NCBI RefSeq assembly: GCF_010119615.1
Contig: NZ_QOVG01000006.1
Span: forward strand, 62,001-126,000
Direction of reading: 5' to 3'
Length of the DNA: 64,000 nt
Source of the DNA: Pseudoxanthomonas gei
Lineage (GTDB): Bacteria; Pseudomonadota; Gammaproteobacteria; Xanthomonadales; Xanthomonadaceae
Part shown: positions 31,875 to 40,300 of the stretch, piece by piece
Numbering within the stretch: the stretch's first letter is position 1
How the letters are laid out: each line of letters begins with the position of its first letter
Notes under the pieces: generated by a model
What the model saw: the letters and a program-made list of their open reading frames with translations, nothing else
Told to the model about the DNA's origin: nothing
The model's database searches: none
Made by a program: the position numbers and the translations under genes

Positions 31875-33092
31875 ATGGCCACTCGACGCACCAGCCCCTC
31901 CGCCGCAAAGGCTGCCGCGTCGCCTGTGACGCCATTGGGACAACACAGGACCGCATCGCGCCGTCGCGAGCCCAGGAATGTCGCGCTGGTCCTGCAGGGT
32001 GGTGGCGCGCTGGGCGCTTACCAGGCCGGCGTCTACCAGGGACTGCATGAAGCCGGCATCGTGCCGAACTGGCTCGCCGGAATCTCCATCGGGGCTTTCA
32101 ACACGGCGCTGATCGCAGGCAACGCCCCGGAGCGGCGGATCGATGCGCTGCGTGAGTTCTGGGAAACCATCTCGCAGCCCTATCTTCTGCCCGCGACCAC
32201 GCTGGGCCAGGAAGCAAGCCTGACCGGCATCGCCGAAGAGGCGCGCGGCTGGCTGGACGCGTGGGAGGCCTGGCGCGCCATGGTCGAAGGGCAGCGTGGC
32301 TTCTACCAGCCGCGCAGCTGGTTCGGCGAGGATCCCTTTACCGCTCCGGGCCCCACGCGTGCCAGCTGGTACGTCACCCAGCCGATGGTCGAAACGCTGG
32401 AAAGGATGGTCGATTTCGATCGCCTCAACGATGGCGGCATCCGCGTGTCGGTCGGCGCGGTGGACGTGGCCAGCGGCAACCTGGAATATTTCGACAATGC
32501 GCATATGCGCCTGGATGCGCGCCATATCCTGGCATCCGGTGCGCTGCCGCCCGCGTTCCCGGCCGTCGAGATCGATGGGCGCTATTTCTGGGATGGCGGG
32601 CTGGTGTCCAATACGCCGCTGTCGCAGGTATTCGATTCCGAGCCGCGCCAGGACTCGCTGGTTTTCCAGGTGGACCTGTGGAGCGCGCAGGGCGAACTTC
32701 CGCAGAACCTGCTGGATGTGGCCGAACGCGAGAAGGAGATCCAGTACTCCAGTCGTACCCGCACCATCACCGACATGCAGCGACTCGGCCAGCACTACCG
32801 GCGCCTGCTGCGCGAACTGCTCGAGGAAATTCCGGAAAGCGTGCGCAAGGACAATCCATGGTGCCAGCGCGCCGCGGGGCTGGCCTGCGACCGCCGCTAC
32901 AGCCTGATCCACCTGATCTACCGCGACCGCGCGCGGTTCGGGCATTTCAAGGACTACCAGTTTGGCCGCGTGGCCATGCGCGAGCATTGGCAATCGGGTC
33001 TGGCCGACATCGGGCGTGCGCTGGCCCATCCGGAATGGCTCGAACTGCCACAGGGCGAAAGCACTTTCGTTACCCACGACGCCACTGCCTGA
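31875..33092 (+). CDS. Patatin-like phospholipase family protein
   Basis: This 405-residue protein has an oxyanion motif GGGALGAY (residues 42-49), a nucleophile in GISIG (Ser71) and the dyad Asp240 in WDGG. A DUF3734-like C-terminal region follows from about residue 270. The N-terminus is Arg/Ala-rich with no signal peptide. It hydrolyses acyl esters; in this family the physiological lipid, or a PHB-granule link, is uncertain. SD GGGAG is 9 bp before the ATG. Confidence 0.93.
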   Translation: MATRRTSPSAAKAAASPVTPLGQHRTASRRREPRNVALVLQGGGALGAYQAGVYQGLHEAGIVPNWLAGISIGAFNTALIAGNAPERRIDALREFWETISQPYLLPATTLGQEASLTGIAEEARGWLDAWEAWRAMVEGQRGFYQPRSWFGEDPFTAPGPTRASWYVTQPMVETLERMVDFDRLNDGGIRVSVGAVDVASGNLEYFDNAHMRLDARHILASGALPPAFPAVEIDGRYFWDGGLVSNTPLSQVFDSEPRQDSLVFQVDLWSAQGELPQNLLDVAEREKEIQYSSRTRTITDMQRLGQHYRRLLRELLEEIPESVRKDNPWCQRAAGLACDRRYSLIHLIYRDRARFGHFKDYQFGRVAMREHWQSGLADIGRALAHPEWLELPQGESTFVTHDATA

Positions 33093-33197
33093 CCTGCCGG
33101 CGTTGATGCAGGCAAGCACGCGAAGGTTGCAATGACTAACGGGACGGGCCTTGCCGTGACGGCCGCTCTAACCTAGGCGCATCGGCAGGAGAATTCG

Positions 33198-35435
33198 ATG
33201 GGCAAGGTCTGGGGCGTGGTGGTGGGCATGGGGCTGTGGGCAGGTGCAATGCCGGCCGTTGCGGTTGATATCGACGGAAGGATCGACCCGCAGGAGTGGA
33301 TTGGCGCGCGTCATGTCGAGGATTTCCGCATGACCCAGCCGCTGACCCGCGCGCCGGGCTCGCAGCCAACCGAAGCCTGGATCCTGGCCACCCCCGAGGG
33401 GCTGGCGGTCGGCTTCCGCAACACCCAGCCGCCCAGCGTCCCGCGTACGCGCCAGCGGGTGCAACGCGACTTCGAAGAGCAGGTGGACCGGGTCAACCTG
33501 ATGGTGGACTTCGACGGCGATGGGCGCACCGGCTACAACTTCACGGTGTCTTCGACCGATGGCATCTCCGATGCGGTGATCAGCAACCAGAACAGCTTCA
33601 ACGACGACTGGGACGGCAACTGGCAGCATGCGGTCAGCGAGGATGCGGAGGGCTGGTCGGTGGAAATGCTGATCCCCTGGTACATCACGCCGATGCGCAA
33701 GGCCAGCGGCGGCACGCGCATACTGAAGATCTACCTGGACCGGGTGATCGGGTCCACCGGCGAGCGTTCGGCGTGGCCTGCCGCCAGTTTCGAGCGTCCG
33801 CGATTCATGTCCGATTTCAACGCGGTGGAAATGGCCCAGTACAGCCAGTCCCTGCTGACTGTCACCCCCTATGTTTCAGGCTTGTACGACAACGTGCGTG
33901 GCGGTGGCGACTTCGACGGGGGCGCCGATATCTTCTGGAAGCCTAACGGCCAGCTGCAGATGGCAGCCACCCTCAATCCTGATTTCGGCCAGGTCGAAAG
34001 CGATGACCTGGTGGTCAACTTCGGTGCCACTGAAACCTTCATCAGCGACAAGCGCCCGTTCTTCACCGAGAACCAGGGCCTGTTCGAATACACGACGCCT
34101 TCCGACTTCAGCCAGTTGCTGTACACGCGGCGTGTCGGCGGACCGGCCGACGATGGCAATGGCTCGGGCGACATCACCGCCGCGGTCAAGGTCAACGGCA
34201 GCTTGGGAAACACCAGCTACGGCATTTTTCTCGCTGATGAGGCCGACCAGGCGGGACGCACATTCGGGGCCTTGCGGCTGGTGCGGGACTTCGGCAACCA
34301 GAACCTGGGCGTGATGCTGACCCGCGTGGAGCGGCCGTACCTCGATCGGGACGCCACCGTGCTCGGCGTGGATCACAACTGGCGGCCCAGCCAGCGCTGG
34401 AACGTGCAAACCCGCGTTTTTGGAAGCCAGGTCGAAGTGTCGGGCAGGATCACCGGCGACCTGGGTGGCACGCTCTGGGCCGACTACGAAATGGACGACG
34501 GCTGGCGCCAGCAATGGATCGCCATGCATTTCGGCAACGACCTGCAGATAAACGACGCGGGATACCTGGCGCGCAACAGCCTCAACTACCTGCACTGGGA
34601 ATTGCGCAAGCGCTTCGCCGTCCAGCCCGAGCAGTCGCGCTATTCCTCCAAGGAATGGCGTGGGCGCGTGAGCAGCAACCACAACGACCATGGCGACAAG
34701 CTCAACGACCAGTTCCGGGTCAGCCGCGAAGGTCGACTGCGCAACGGAAGCTACGAGTACGCGCAGATCAATATCAACAGCGCGGGCGTGGACGACCTGA
34801 TCACCCGCGGCCACGGGCCGGTGAAGAAGCCGGCCAGTTTCAATTCCTACTTCGAGTACCAGCGGCCTCGCAAGGGCAACTGGGGCCACGAGGTGGAAAT
34901 GCAGCTGTACAGCGGCGGCCTGGCGGGCAACTCGAAGCTCGGCTACAGCATGGAGTACGAGCCCACCTATTTCATCAGCGACGCGCTCAGCCTGACGGCC
35001 GGGATCTATGCCGACCACACGCCCGACTGGCTGGTATGGAATCGCGACAGCAATCTGCTGGGCAGCTACGACGCGCGCGAGGTGCACCTCAACGCGGGGC
35101 TGGACTGGAACATCGGCAACAGGCAGGAGCTGCGCATCAAGCTGCAGGCCATCGCGCTGGATGCGAACGCGAGCCAGAGCTACTCGGTGGACGGCACGGG
35201 CAACGCCCTCGTCAGTCCGTTGAAGGTGGACGATTTCAGCGTGAGGAACCTGGGCTTCCAGGTTCGCTATCGCTATGAGCTGGCACCGCTTTCCTACCTG
35301 TACGTCGTGTACGGGCGGGGCGGCTACAGGCAGGAAGGCTACTCGCAGGACACCGGTCAGTTGCTGGCCGATAGTTTCGATCTTCGGGACGACGAGCAAT
35401 TGCTGGTCAAGCTGTCCTACCGGTTCGAGCTCTGA
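33198..35435 (+). CDS. DUF5916 outer-membrane protein with CBM9-like N-terminus
   Basis: This 745-residue exported protein has a signal peptide (cleavage near AVAVDIDG), a CBM9-like domain beginning IDGRIDPQEW, and VNLMVDFDGDGRTGYNF at about residues 95-115. The DUF5916 core follows (FGQVESDDLVVNFGATETFISDKRPFFTENQGLF). A C-terminal beta-barrel ends in the outer-membrane-like LVKLSYRFEL. Related proteins are annotated as hydrolases or carbohydrate-binding proteins without proof. SD AGGAGAA precedes the ATG. Confidence 0.85.
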   Translation: MGKVWGVVVGMGLWAGAMPAVAVDIDGRIDPQEWIGARHVEDFRMTQPLTRAPGSQPTEAWILATPEGLAVGFRNTQPPSVPRTRQRVQRDFEEQVDRVNLMVDFDGDGRTGYNFTVSSTDGISDAVISNQNSFNDDWDGNWQHAVSEDAEGWSVEMLIPWYITPMRKASGGTRILKIYLDRVIGSTGERSAWPAASFERPRFMSDFNAVEMAQYSQSLLTVTPYVSGLYDNVRGGGDFDGGADIFWKPNGQLQMAATLNPDFGQVESDDLVVNFGATETFISDKRPFFTENQGLFEYTTPSDFSQLLYTRRVGGPADDGNGSGDITAAVKVNGSLGNTSYGIFLADEADQAGRTFGALRLVRDFGNQNLGVMLTRVERPYLDRDATVLGVDHNWRPSQRWNVQTRVFGSQVEVSGRITGDLGGTLWADYEMDDGWRQQWIAMHFGNDLQINDAGYLARNSLNYLHWELRKRFAVQPEQSRYSSKEWRGRVSSNHNDHGDKLNDQFRVSREGRLRNGSYEYAQININSAGVDDLITRGHGPVKKPASFNSYFEYQRPRKGNWGHEVEMQLYSGGLAGNSKLGYSMEYEPTYFISDALSLTAGIYADHTPDWLVWNRDSNLLGSYDAREVHLNAGLDWNIGNRQELRIKLQAIALDANASQSYSVDGTGNALVSPLKVDDFSVRNLGFQVRYRYELAPLSYLYVVYGRGGYRQEGYSQDTGQLLADSFDLRDDEQLLVKLSYRFEL

Positions 35436-35517
35436 AGCCAGGATCGGCGGGACGGATGGGGATGTTTCAGTTGTATCAGAAGGCGGAAAGCGACAGCCTG
35501 CGGAAAATGACCGGCAG

Positions 35518-36105
35518 CTATTCGGTGGTGCCGGATGCCGGGGCATCGTCAGTCAAGCGTTGCATTTCCGCCGAATCCAGGTGCCATCGGCGCTGCTGTT
35601 CGCTGGCGCCGTCGGCAACCGCGGCGCGCAGTGCGAAGCGACCCCTGTAGCTGTGCAGTGCGCCGTTGTACTGGCGGGCCTGCAGTTCGACCGGCACCAT
35701 GATGTAGCGTGAGCCCGCAGCTCCCTCCTGCCCGGTGGCTTCGCCCACATCCGCCTCAACCGATTCGGTGTTGGCATAGCCACCACTGAAATTCTCGAAG
35801 CTCTGCCGGCTGGCTGCACCTTCGCCACTCCACAGCGAGTAGGCCTTCCTGTAATCGCGCGCGTTGATGGCCGCGTAATAATCCACCACGACCTGGCGAG
35901 CCTCGGCGGGCGAAGGTGCGATGTTCCTGCCAGGAGTGGTGTCATCCGGCACCGCAACAGCCGTCGGCGCGGGAGCTGCGGCCGCCTCCACGGTCGCGAC
36001 CTCGCCTTTGCCGGCAATCGCGTTGGGGCCGGCCTTGTCTTCCACCGCGCATGCGGCGAGGCAGCCGCATAGCGCCACGGTCAGCAGTGCATTACTCCTG
36101 CGCAT
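35518..36105 (-). CDS. Small lipoprotein with NTF2-like domain (A)
   Basis: This 195-residue lipoprotein has the lipobox LAAC at about residues 16-19. An Ala/Pro-rich linker leads to a domain with EARQVVVDYYAAINARDYRKAYSLWSGEG at about residues 74-102, which looks like a NTF2/SnoaL-type cone fold. It overlaps the upstream DUF1439 gene by 14 bp. It is related in layout to the lipoprotein at 36922-37443. No ligand is predicted. Confidence 0.7.
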   Translation of the reverse strand: MRRSNALLTVALCGCLAACAVEDKAGPNAIAGKGEVATVEAAAAPAPTAVAVPDDTTPGRNIAPSPAEARQVVVDYYAAINARDYRKAYSLWSGEGAASRQSFENFSGGYANTESVEADVGEATGQEGAAGSRYIMVPVELQARQYNGALHSYRGRFALRAAVADGASEQQRRWHLDSAEMQRLTDDAPASGTTE

Positions 36106-36700
36106 CGTCCAGATCCGGCATGCCGACGGGTTGGTTGAAGCGGACCACGATCTGCCCGTTGCGAATGGTGGTGGATTCAACCTTCACGCCTCCCAGGTTC
36201 GCCATCAACGCGGGGTCCAGCTTGAACAGCGGTTGCTTCCTGGCATAGTCGGCGAGCCAGAGATTCAGCAGCACGCGGGTCTGTTCGTCGACACGTTGCC
36301 CCGGAGAGGCCGGCTGCACGTCATCGACCGTAGGCTGGTCCATGTACAAGGCGTTGTCGTTGGCGTCGTAGCGCAGGCCGCTGCTCATCACGATGCGGCC
36401 TACAGGTGTCTCGGCGCCGCCTCCGGAAGACGCACTGGCGGAAAAACCCATGTTCAAACGCTCGCCCGAGCTGGGGATGCTGAGCTTGAGATCGCGGGCA
36501 GTCAGGGTGAACAAGCCTCCCAGCGCCTCGTATTCCCGCGGAAAGGCCGTATCCAGGTACTGCTGCACCTGTGGCGCGGCGACGCCGATTTCGTTGCGAT
36601 CGGCCGTGGCTGCCATGGCGACGAGTGGGCCGGTGAGCAAAAGAGCCATGCAGGCCGACTTCAGGGCGGCGGAGCGGAAGTTCATCTGGTGGAATTTCAT
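36092..36700 (-). CDS. DUF1439 exported protein (YceB-like)
   Basis: This 202-residue protein has a signal peptide (core about residues 13-29, cleavage near AMAATAD) and a DUF1439 region with QVQQYLDTAFPREYEALGGLF, LTARDLKLSIP, and a C-terminal LALLNLWLADYARKQPLFKLD-like segment. E. coli YceB belongs to this group and is a putative lipoprotein of unknown role. Here no lipobox Cys is seen, so it is probably soluble. The start at 36700 is chosen for its signal peptide; the frame opens 25 codons earlier. Confidence 0.8.
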   Translation of the reverse strand: MKFHQMNFRSAALKSACMALLLTGPLVAMAATADRNEIGVAAPQVQQYLDTAFPREYEALGGLFTLTARDLKLSIPSSGERLNMGFSASASSGGGAETPVGRIVMSSGLRYDANDNALYMDQPTVDDVQPASPGQRVDEQTRVLLNLWLADYARKQPLFKLDPALMANLGGVKVESTTIRNGQIVVRFNQPVGMPDLDDAQE

Positions 36701-36921
36701 TGAGTGTCTCGATAAGGGCGCGCGGAAGGACGCTTTCTGCAGGTGTGATTCGTCCGGGTAAACAGGACGCAGCAAGCGCCACCTTAGCCGGGCGAAGTGA
36801 ATGCGACTTCAATGCAAGGCTTCGATCGCCCCCGTTCCCTGAAATCAGCGAAAGACCAATGTCATTCGTGACGATGCCTGCCACCGCCACTACCGATGCA
36901 ACGCGGCACGTCGCCAATGAT

Positions 36922-37443
36922 TCAACCCATCGAGGGTTGCATCGAGGCCGACGTGATCTCCCAGCCATCACCGGCTATCTTGCGTCGCAGTCGGTACCAG
37001 CCACGGATCTCGTACACACCTGTTTGCTTGCGGACGCGGATGGTCACCGGAATTTCGACACTCTGCGGGGGTGAGTCACGGTCAAGCGGGGTGGGGCTTT
37101 CATTGTTGATGCGCATCGACTGCAGGTCCTCGACCCCGCGGACGCTGAAATCATCCGGCCGCGGCGGCGGCTTTCCTCCCGACCAGTAGGCGTCGGCCTT
37201 GGGCCAGTCCTTTGCCGCGACCGCAGCAAGGTAGGCATGCACGGTGGAAACCGCGTCCGATACGCTGCTTGCCGGTCCTGGTGCTGGTGCGGCAACGGCG
37301 GCCGGAGTGGCCTGGCTATCAACAGCCGGGGTGGCGACCACCTGTACGTCGGTGCCGGCAGGCACCGTCTCCGCGTCAGGTCGACGTTCGCATGAGCACC
37401 CGCCCACCAGCAGGATCAGTGGCAGCATCCAGGATCCGCGCAT
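36922..37443 (-). CDS. Small lipoprotein with NTF2-like domain (B)
   Basis: This 173-residue lipoprotein has the lipobox VGGC at about residues 13-16, then an Ala/Thr/Pro-rich linker. The domain begins VSTVHAYLAAVAAKDWPKADAYWSGG and ends with a beta-rich VYEIRGWYRLRRKIAGDGWEITS. The helix-then-strand order resembles lipoprotein A two genes away (DYYAAINARDYRKAYSLWSG), suggesting a divergent duplication around the DUF1439 gene. Function unknown. Confidence 0.7.
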   Translation of the reverse strand: MRGSWMLPLILLVGGCSCERRPDAETVPAGTDVQVVATPAVDSQATPAAVAAPAPGPASSVSDAVSTVHAYLAAVAAKDWPKADAYWSGGKPPPRPDDFSVRGVEDLQSMRINNESPTPLDRDSPPQSVEIPVTIRVRKQTGVYEIRGWYRLRRKIAGDGWEITSASMQPSMG

Positions 37444-37571
37444 GAATTTCCCCCATGACCAATGCCCGCCAGTTTACGGGGACTGCCGCTGCCGCGTGGG
37501 ATAAATGCAGTGAAGCCAGGCAGCCGCCCGCAGGAAGTGCCCTCACTCGCCATAAACTCTCAGGCTCTGGG

Positions 37572-37925
37572 CTAATCCTGTTCCGGGCGTCTCTGGGGAT
37601 GCACGACGGCCGGTCGGTTTCCAGCGCTGTTGCGCTGCTTGAGGTTCTTGATGAACTCGCCCATGTGCGGTCGCAGCGGCGAGAACAGGTCATCGGCATC
37701 CTTGCGATGGTCCAGCATCAGCCCGCTGAGCAATTTGGTAGCGACGGTGAGGGCCGCGCGTTCGTCCCCGCTCAGACCACGCTGCTCCTGCATGGCTTCC
37801 AGTATCCGCATCCAGTCGTCATGGCAGCTGTGCTCGAACTCGATGGTGCAGCGGCCGTTGCACTGCAGGCCGTTGTCCTCGACGGGCGTCACGGTAATGC
37901 GATATCGGTGGGAGTTGGTTGCCAT
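37572..37925 (-). CDS. DUF3861 domain protein
   Basis: This 117-residue soluble protein begins MATNSHRYRITVTPVEDNG and contains TIEFEHSCHDDWMRILEAMQ, features of DUF3861, a small family of unknown function. No catalytic residues are assigned. The frame continues upstream but without similarity, and the ATG at 37925 fits the family start. It stands alone between the lipoprotein and M23 genes. Confidence 0.75.
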   Translation of the reverse strand: MATNSHRYRITVTPVEDNGLQCNGRCTIEFEHSCHDDWMRILEAMQEQRGLSGDERAALTVATKLLSGLMLDHRKDADDLFSPLRPHMGEFIKNLKQRNSAGNRPAVVHPQRRPEQD

Positions 37926-38029
37926 GGGGCGGACTTCTGCTTGCGGGGGATGCAAACAAGATAGGTCCGCCAAGCGCCCGCAACGAGGGTGCGGACCGCG
38001 ATGGACTGTTCCATGCCGGCGGCATGCGG

Positions 38030-38620
38030 TTAGCGCGGAGAGGCCTGCAACGCGTATGCCTGGAGCAGCGGCAGGGGGTCGTAGGCGCCGTCGGCGCCAT
38101 AGATTCCATAGTGCAGGTGCGGCGGGGTGCCGCGGGCGTTGCCAGTAGTGCCCACCGTTCCCAGTTGCATGCCGGGGCCGACCACATCTCCGGCCTGCAG
38201 TCCGGGTTGCCAATCCTGGAGGTGCGCGTAGTAATGCCGCTCGCGTGCCGGGCCGAGCACCCAGACCTGGCGTCCGCCCAGTCCGCCTTCGCGTACCGAA
38301 ACCACGATGCCACGGGTGGCGCTGAGCACAGGCGTGCCGCGCCTGGCGAAGATGTCCACGCCGGCATGCGTGCGGTCTTTACCGCGTGGCGCGCCGAAAG
38401 TGTCGGCGATGCGCGCCGCGCGCACGCCTTCGACAGGGACGGGCAGTGCGGCAGGGGGAGGCAGCCTGGCCAGTTCCCAGGTGGTGCGCGGCATGGCCAT
38501 GAAGGGTTGGCCCCACGACCAGGCTGCAATCCAATACATCAGCATCAGAATGAGTGGCCACCACAGCCATGGTTTCACCGCTCGCAGATAGCGGCGCCGT
38601 GGAACCGGCGGGGTGGCCAT
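38030..38620 (-). CDS. Membrane-anchored M23 family metallopeptidase
   Basis: This 196-residue protein has one N-terminal membrane helix (about residues 17-36) and a peptidase M23 domain. Zinc ligands are His85 and Asp89 (HAGVDIF) and His170 in HLH, with catalytic His168 or His133 (YAHLQ). M23 enzymes cut peptidoglycan peptide bridges, or act as inactive activators when a ligand is missing; here all the usual residues are present, so activity in the periplasm is expected. Confidence 0.9.
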   Translation of the reverse strand: MATPPVPRRRYLRAVKPWLWWPLILMLMYWIAAWSWGQPFMAMPRTTWELARLPPPAALPVPVEGVRAARIADTFGAPRGKDRTHAGVDIFARRGTPVLSATRGIVVSVREGGLGGRQVWVLGPARERHYYAHLQDWQPGLQAGDVVGPGMQLGTVGTTGNARGTPPHLHYGIYGADGAYDPLPLLQAYALQASPR

Positions 38621-38630
38621 GCGGGGAACG

Positions 38631-39293
38631 TCAGCCCTGCCTGAGTTGCTGTTCCAGCCTGAGCTTCAGGTTGTCATCCAGCTTCAGCTGGCGCGCCAGC
38701 TCATCCAGGTAGGCCCGTTCCATGAAATTCTGCTGGTCGGCAGCCATCAGGCTGGCCAGATACATTTCAGAGGCGATCTCCGGCGTGCTTGCAGCACGTG
38801 CCACCTCGGCAGGATCCAGTGGTTTTTCCAGTTCCGCATGCAACCACTGCTGCAGTTCCGCATCCTGGTTGAGGCGGGTGAATTCGCCTTCGATCACCTG
38901 CCGTTCGCGCGCATCGATGTGGCCATCGGCCTTGGCTGCGGCGACCAGTGCCTTGAGGATGGCCTGGCTGTGCAGTTCTGCCTGTGGTGGTGGCAGGCGG
39001 TCCACGGTCTGTGGTTCGGCCGTTGCGCCACCCTGCTGCTGCTTGTAATCCCCATAAGCCTTGTAGGCCATCACCCCGATAGCGGCCAGCCCGCCGTAGG
39101 TCGCCAGCTTGCGCGTGGTCTTGTTCTTGCCCAGCAGCAGGCCCAGTGCGCCGCCGGTGAGGGCGCCCTTGCCGAAATCGGCATTGAGCATGCCGCCGAG
39201 TCCGCCCTGCGAGGGCGTGGAGATGTCCGTGCCGGCGCTGCTGCCGCCTTGGGCAGATTTGAGCAAGTGGTCGAGAAAGCCCTGGATCTTCAT
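38631..39293 (-). CDS. DUF533 / TerB-like membrane-associated protein
   Basis: This 220-residue protein has a glycine-rich middle (GGMLNADFGKGALTGGALGLLLG) with a membrane-prone segment. A C-terminal TerB-like helical domain (about residues 110-215) has ILKALVAAAKADGHIDARERQVIEGEF, the acidic turn typical of tellurite-resistance TerB proteins. It matches DUF533 (E. coli YebE). The function is unknown. It lies 10 bp downstream of nothing recognised on its own strand, and is followed closely by the M23 gene. Confidence 0.82.
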   Translation of the reverse strand: MKIQGFLDHLLKSAQGGSSAGTDISTPSQGGLGGMLNADFGKGALTGGALGLLLGKNKTTRKLATYGGLAAIGVMAYKAYGDYKQQQGGATAEPQTVDRLPPPQAELHSQAILKALVAAAKADGHIDARERQVIEGEFTRLNQDAELQQWLHAELEKPLDPAEVARAASTPEIASEMYLASLMAADQQNFMERAYLDELARQLKLDDNLKLRLEQQLRQG

Positions 39294-39429
39294 GTGCGGT
39301 ATTCCTGCATGGCGTGGCATGACTATCTGCGGCCGACCGGGCCTGACATCAACCATGACCAATGCCACGGGCATTGCTGCAAGCAGGCAAATGCGGACGG
39401 GAGCTGTTCGAACCGGTAGGCCAGAAACG

Positions 39430-39456
39430 ACTCGGGACGGCATTGCCGTCCCGAGC
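39430..39456 (-). terminator. Hairpin terminator after the HU-like gene
   Basis: CTCGGGACGGC (39431-39441) and GCCGTCCCGAG (39445-39455) form a perfect 11-bp stem with an ATT loop, 24 bp beyond the HU-like stop. The T tract on the minus strand is weak (TCGTTT), so termination there is likely but not certain. Confidence 0.7.
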
Positions 39457-39479
39457 AGGTGTTACCTGGCGCGCTGCGA

Positions 39480-39872
39480 TCAGGCAGCGGCGTCCTTCAG
39501 CTTCTTCAGCGGGCGAACCTTGACCTTCACCGAGGCGGGCTTGGCGGCAAACCACTGCTCTTCCTTGGTGAACGGGTTGATGCCCTTGCGCTTGGCCTTG
39601 GCCGGCACGCTGACGGCGCTGATCTTCAGCAGGCCGGGCAGGGTGAAGGAACCAGCGCCCTTCTTGCTGACCGAACCGTGGACCGCTGCTTCCAGCGAGG
39701 CCAGCACGGCGCGGACGTCTTTTGCAGCGATGCCGGCAGCTTCGGCGATGTGGGCGACCAGGCCGGACTTGCTCAGTGCTTCCTTGATGGGCTTCGGTGC
39801 AGCCGGTTTGGCGGCGACAGCTTTTTTCGGGGCGGCCTTCTTGGGCGCGACTTTTTTCTTGCTCGTTGCCAT
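39480..39872 (-). CDS. HU/IHF-like DNA-binding protein with Lys/Ala/Pro-rich tail
   Basis: This 130-residue protein has a basic N-terminal tail of about 28 residues rich in Lys, Ala and Pro (ATSKKKVAPKKAAPKKAVAAKP), like histone H1. The HU fold follows: LVAHIAEAAG, VLASLEAAV, GSFTLPGLLKISAVSVPA and INPFTKEEQWF. HU proteins bend and compact DNA. The tail would add non-specific DNA contact. It has its own promoter and a hairpin terminator, so it is probably monocistronic and abundant. Confidence 0.92.
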   Translation of the reverse strand: MATSKKKVAPKKAAPKKAVAAKPAAPKPIKEALSKSGLVAHIAEAAGIAAKDVRAVLASLEAAVHGSVSKKGAGSFTLPGLLKISAVSVPAKAKRKGINPFTKEEQWFAAKPASVKVKVRPLKKLKDAAA

Positions 39873-39929
39873 AAATGTCCTGTTTTACAGTCAATGGTGG
39901 GTAATCGGGCCGACCACGTCGGCATGCGC

Positions 39930-39958
39930 AATGTAGGGCAATTAATCCGCTACGCCAA
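39930..39958 (-). promoter_or_regulatory. Promoter of the HU-like gene
   Basis: On the minus strand, -35 TTGGCG (39953-39958) and -10 TACATT (39930-39935) are 17 bp apart, about 58 bp before the ATG. Upstream lie A-tracts (about 39975-40000) that could act as an UP element, and two copies of GGTGTTT in tandem. Confidence 0.6.
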
Positions 39959-40300
39959 TACCGGAAACACCGAAAACACCCTTTTTCATGTATTTTTTTG
40001 CGATCAGCTCATAACCGCCCGGATCAGGCGGCAGGTTTCGCGTGAGCGGGGGCGACTATGCACTTGCAGCATGCGGGTTGCCGGGCCGTATCCCATACGG
40101 CCCGCGCACGGGGATCTGGTCGGCCGGTGATGTGCTGTGCTTGCGATGGGGTCCGAGCCAGCGTGGCAAGGCCCGCGTTGTCCAGGGCTTCAAGCCGGGG
40201 CAGCAGGCACGATCTTGGCGGCATAAGGAGGGCACACGGTCCCGGACGCGGGAAGGATCGCGCAAGCACTCCGGCTCGCCTCGACAGGCGATCCGCTACG
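39959..40300. other. Gene-free stretch between the HU-like and EF-G-like genes
   Basis: No supported gene is seen on either strand. It contains the upstream promoter region of the HU-like gene with A/T-rich tracts, then G+C-rich sequence with a perfect 10-bp inverted repeat, CGGGCCGTAT-CCC-ATACGGCCCG (40082-40104). The hairpin is not followed by T residues on either side. Confidence 0.5.
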
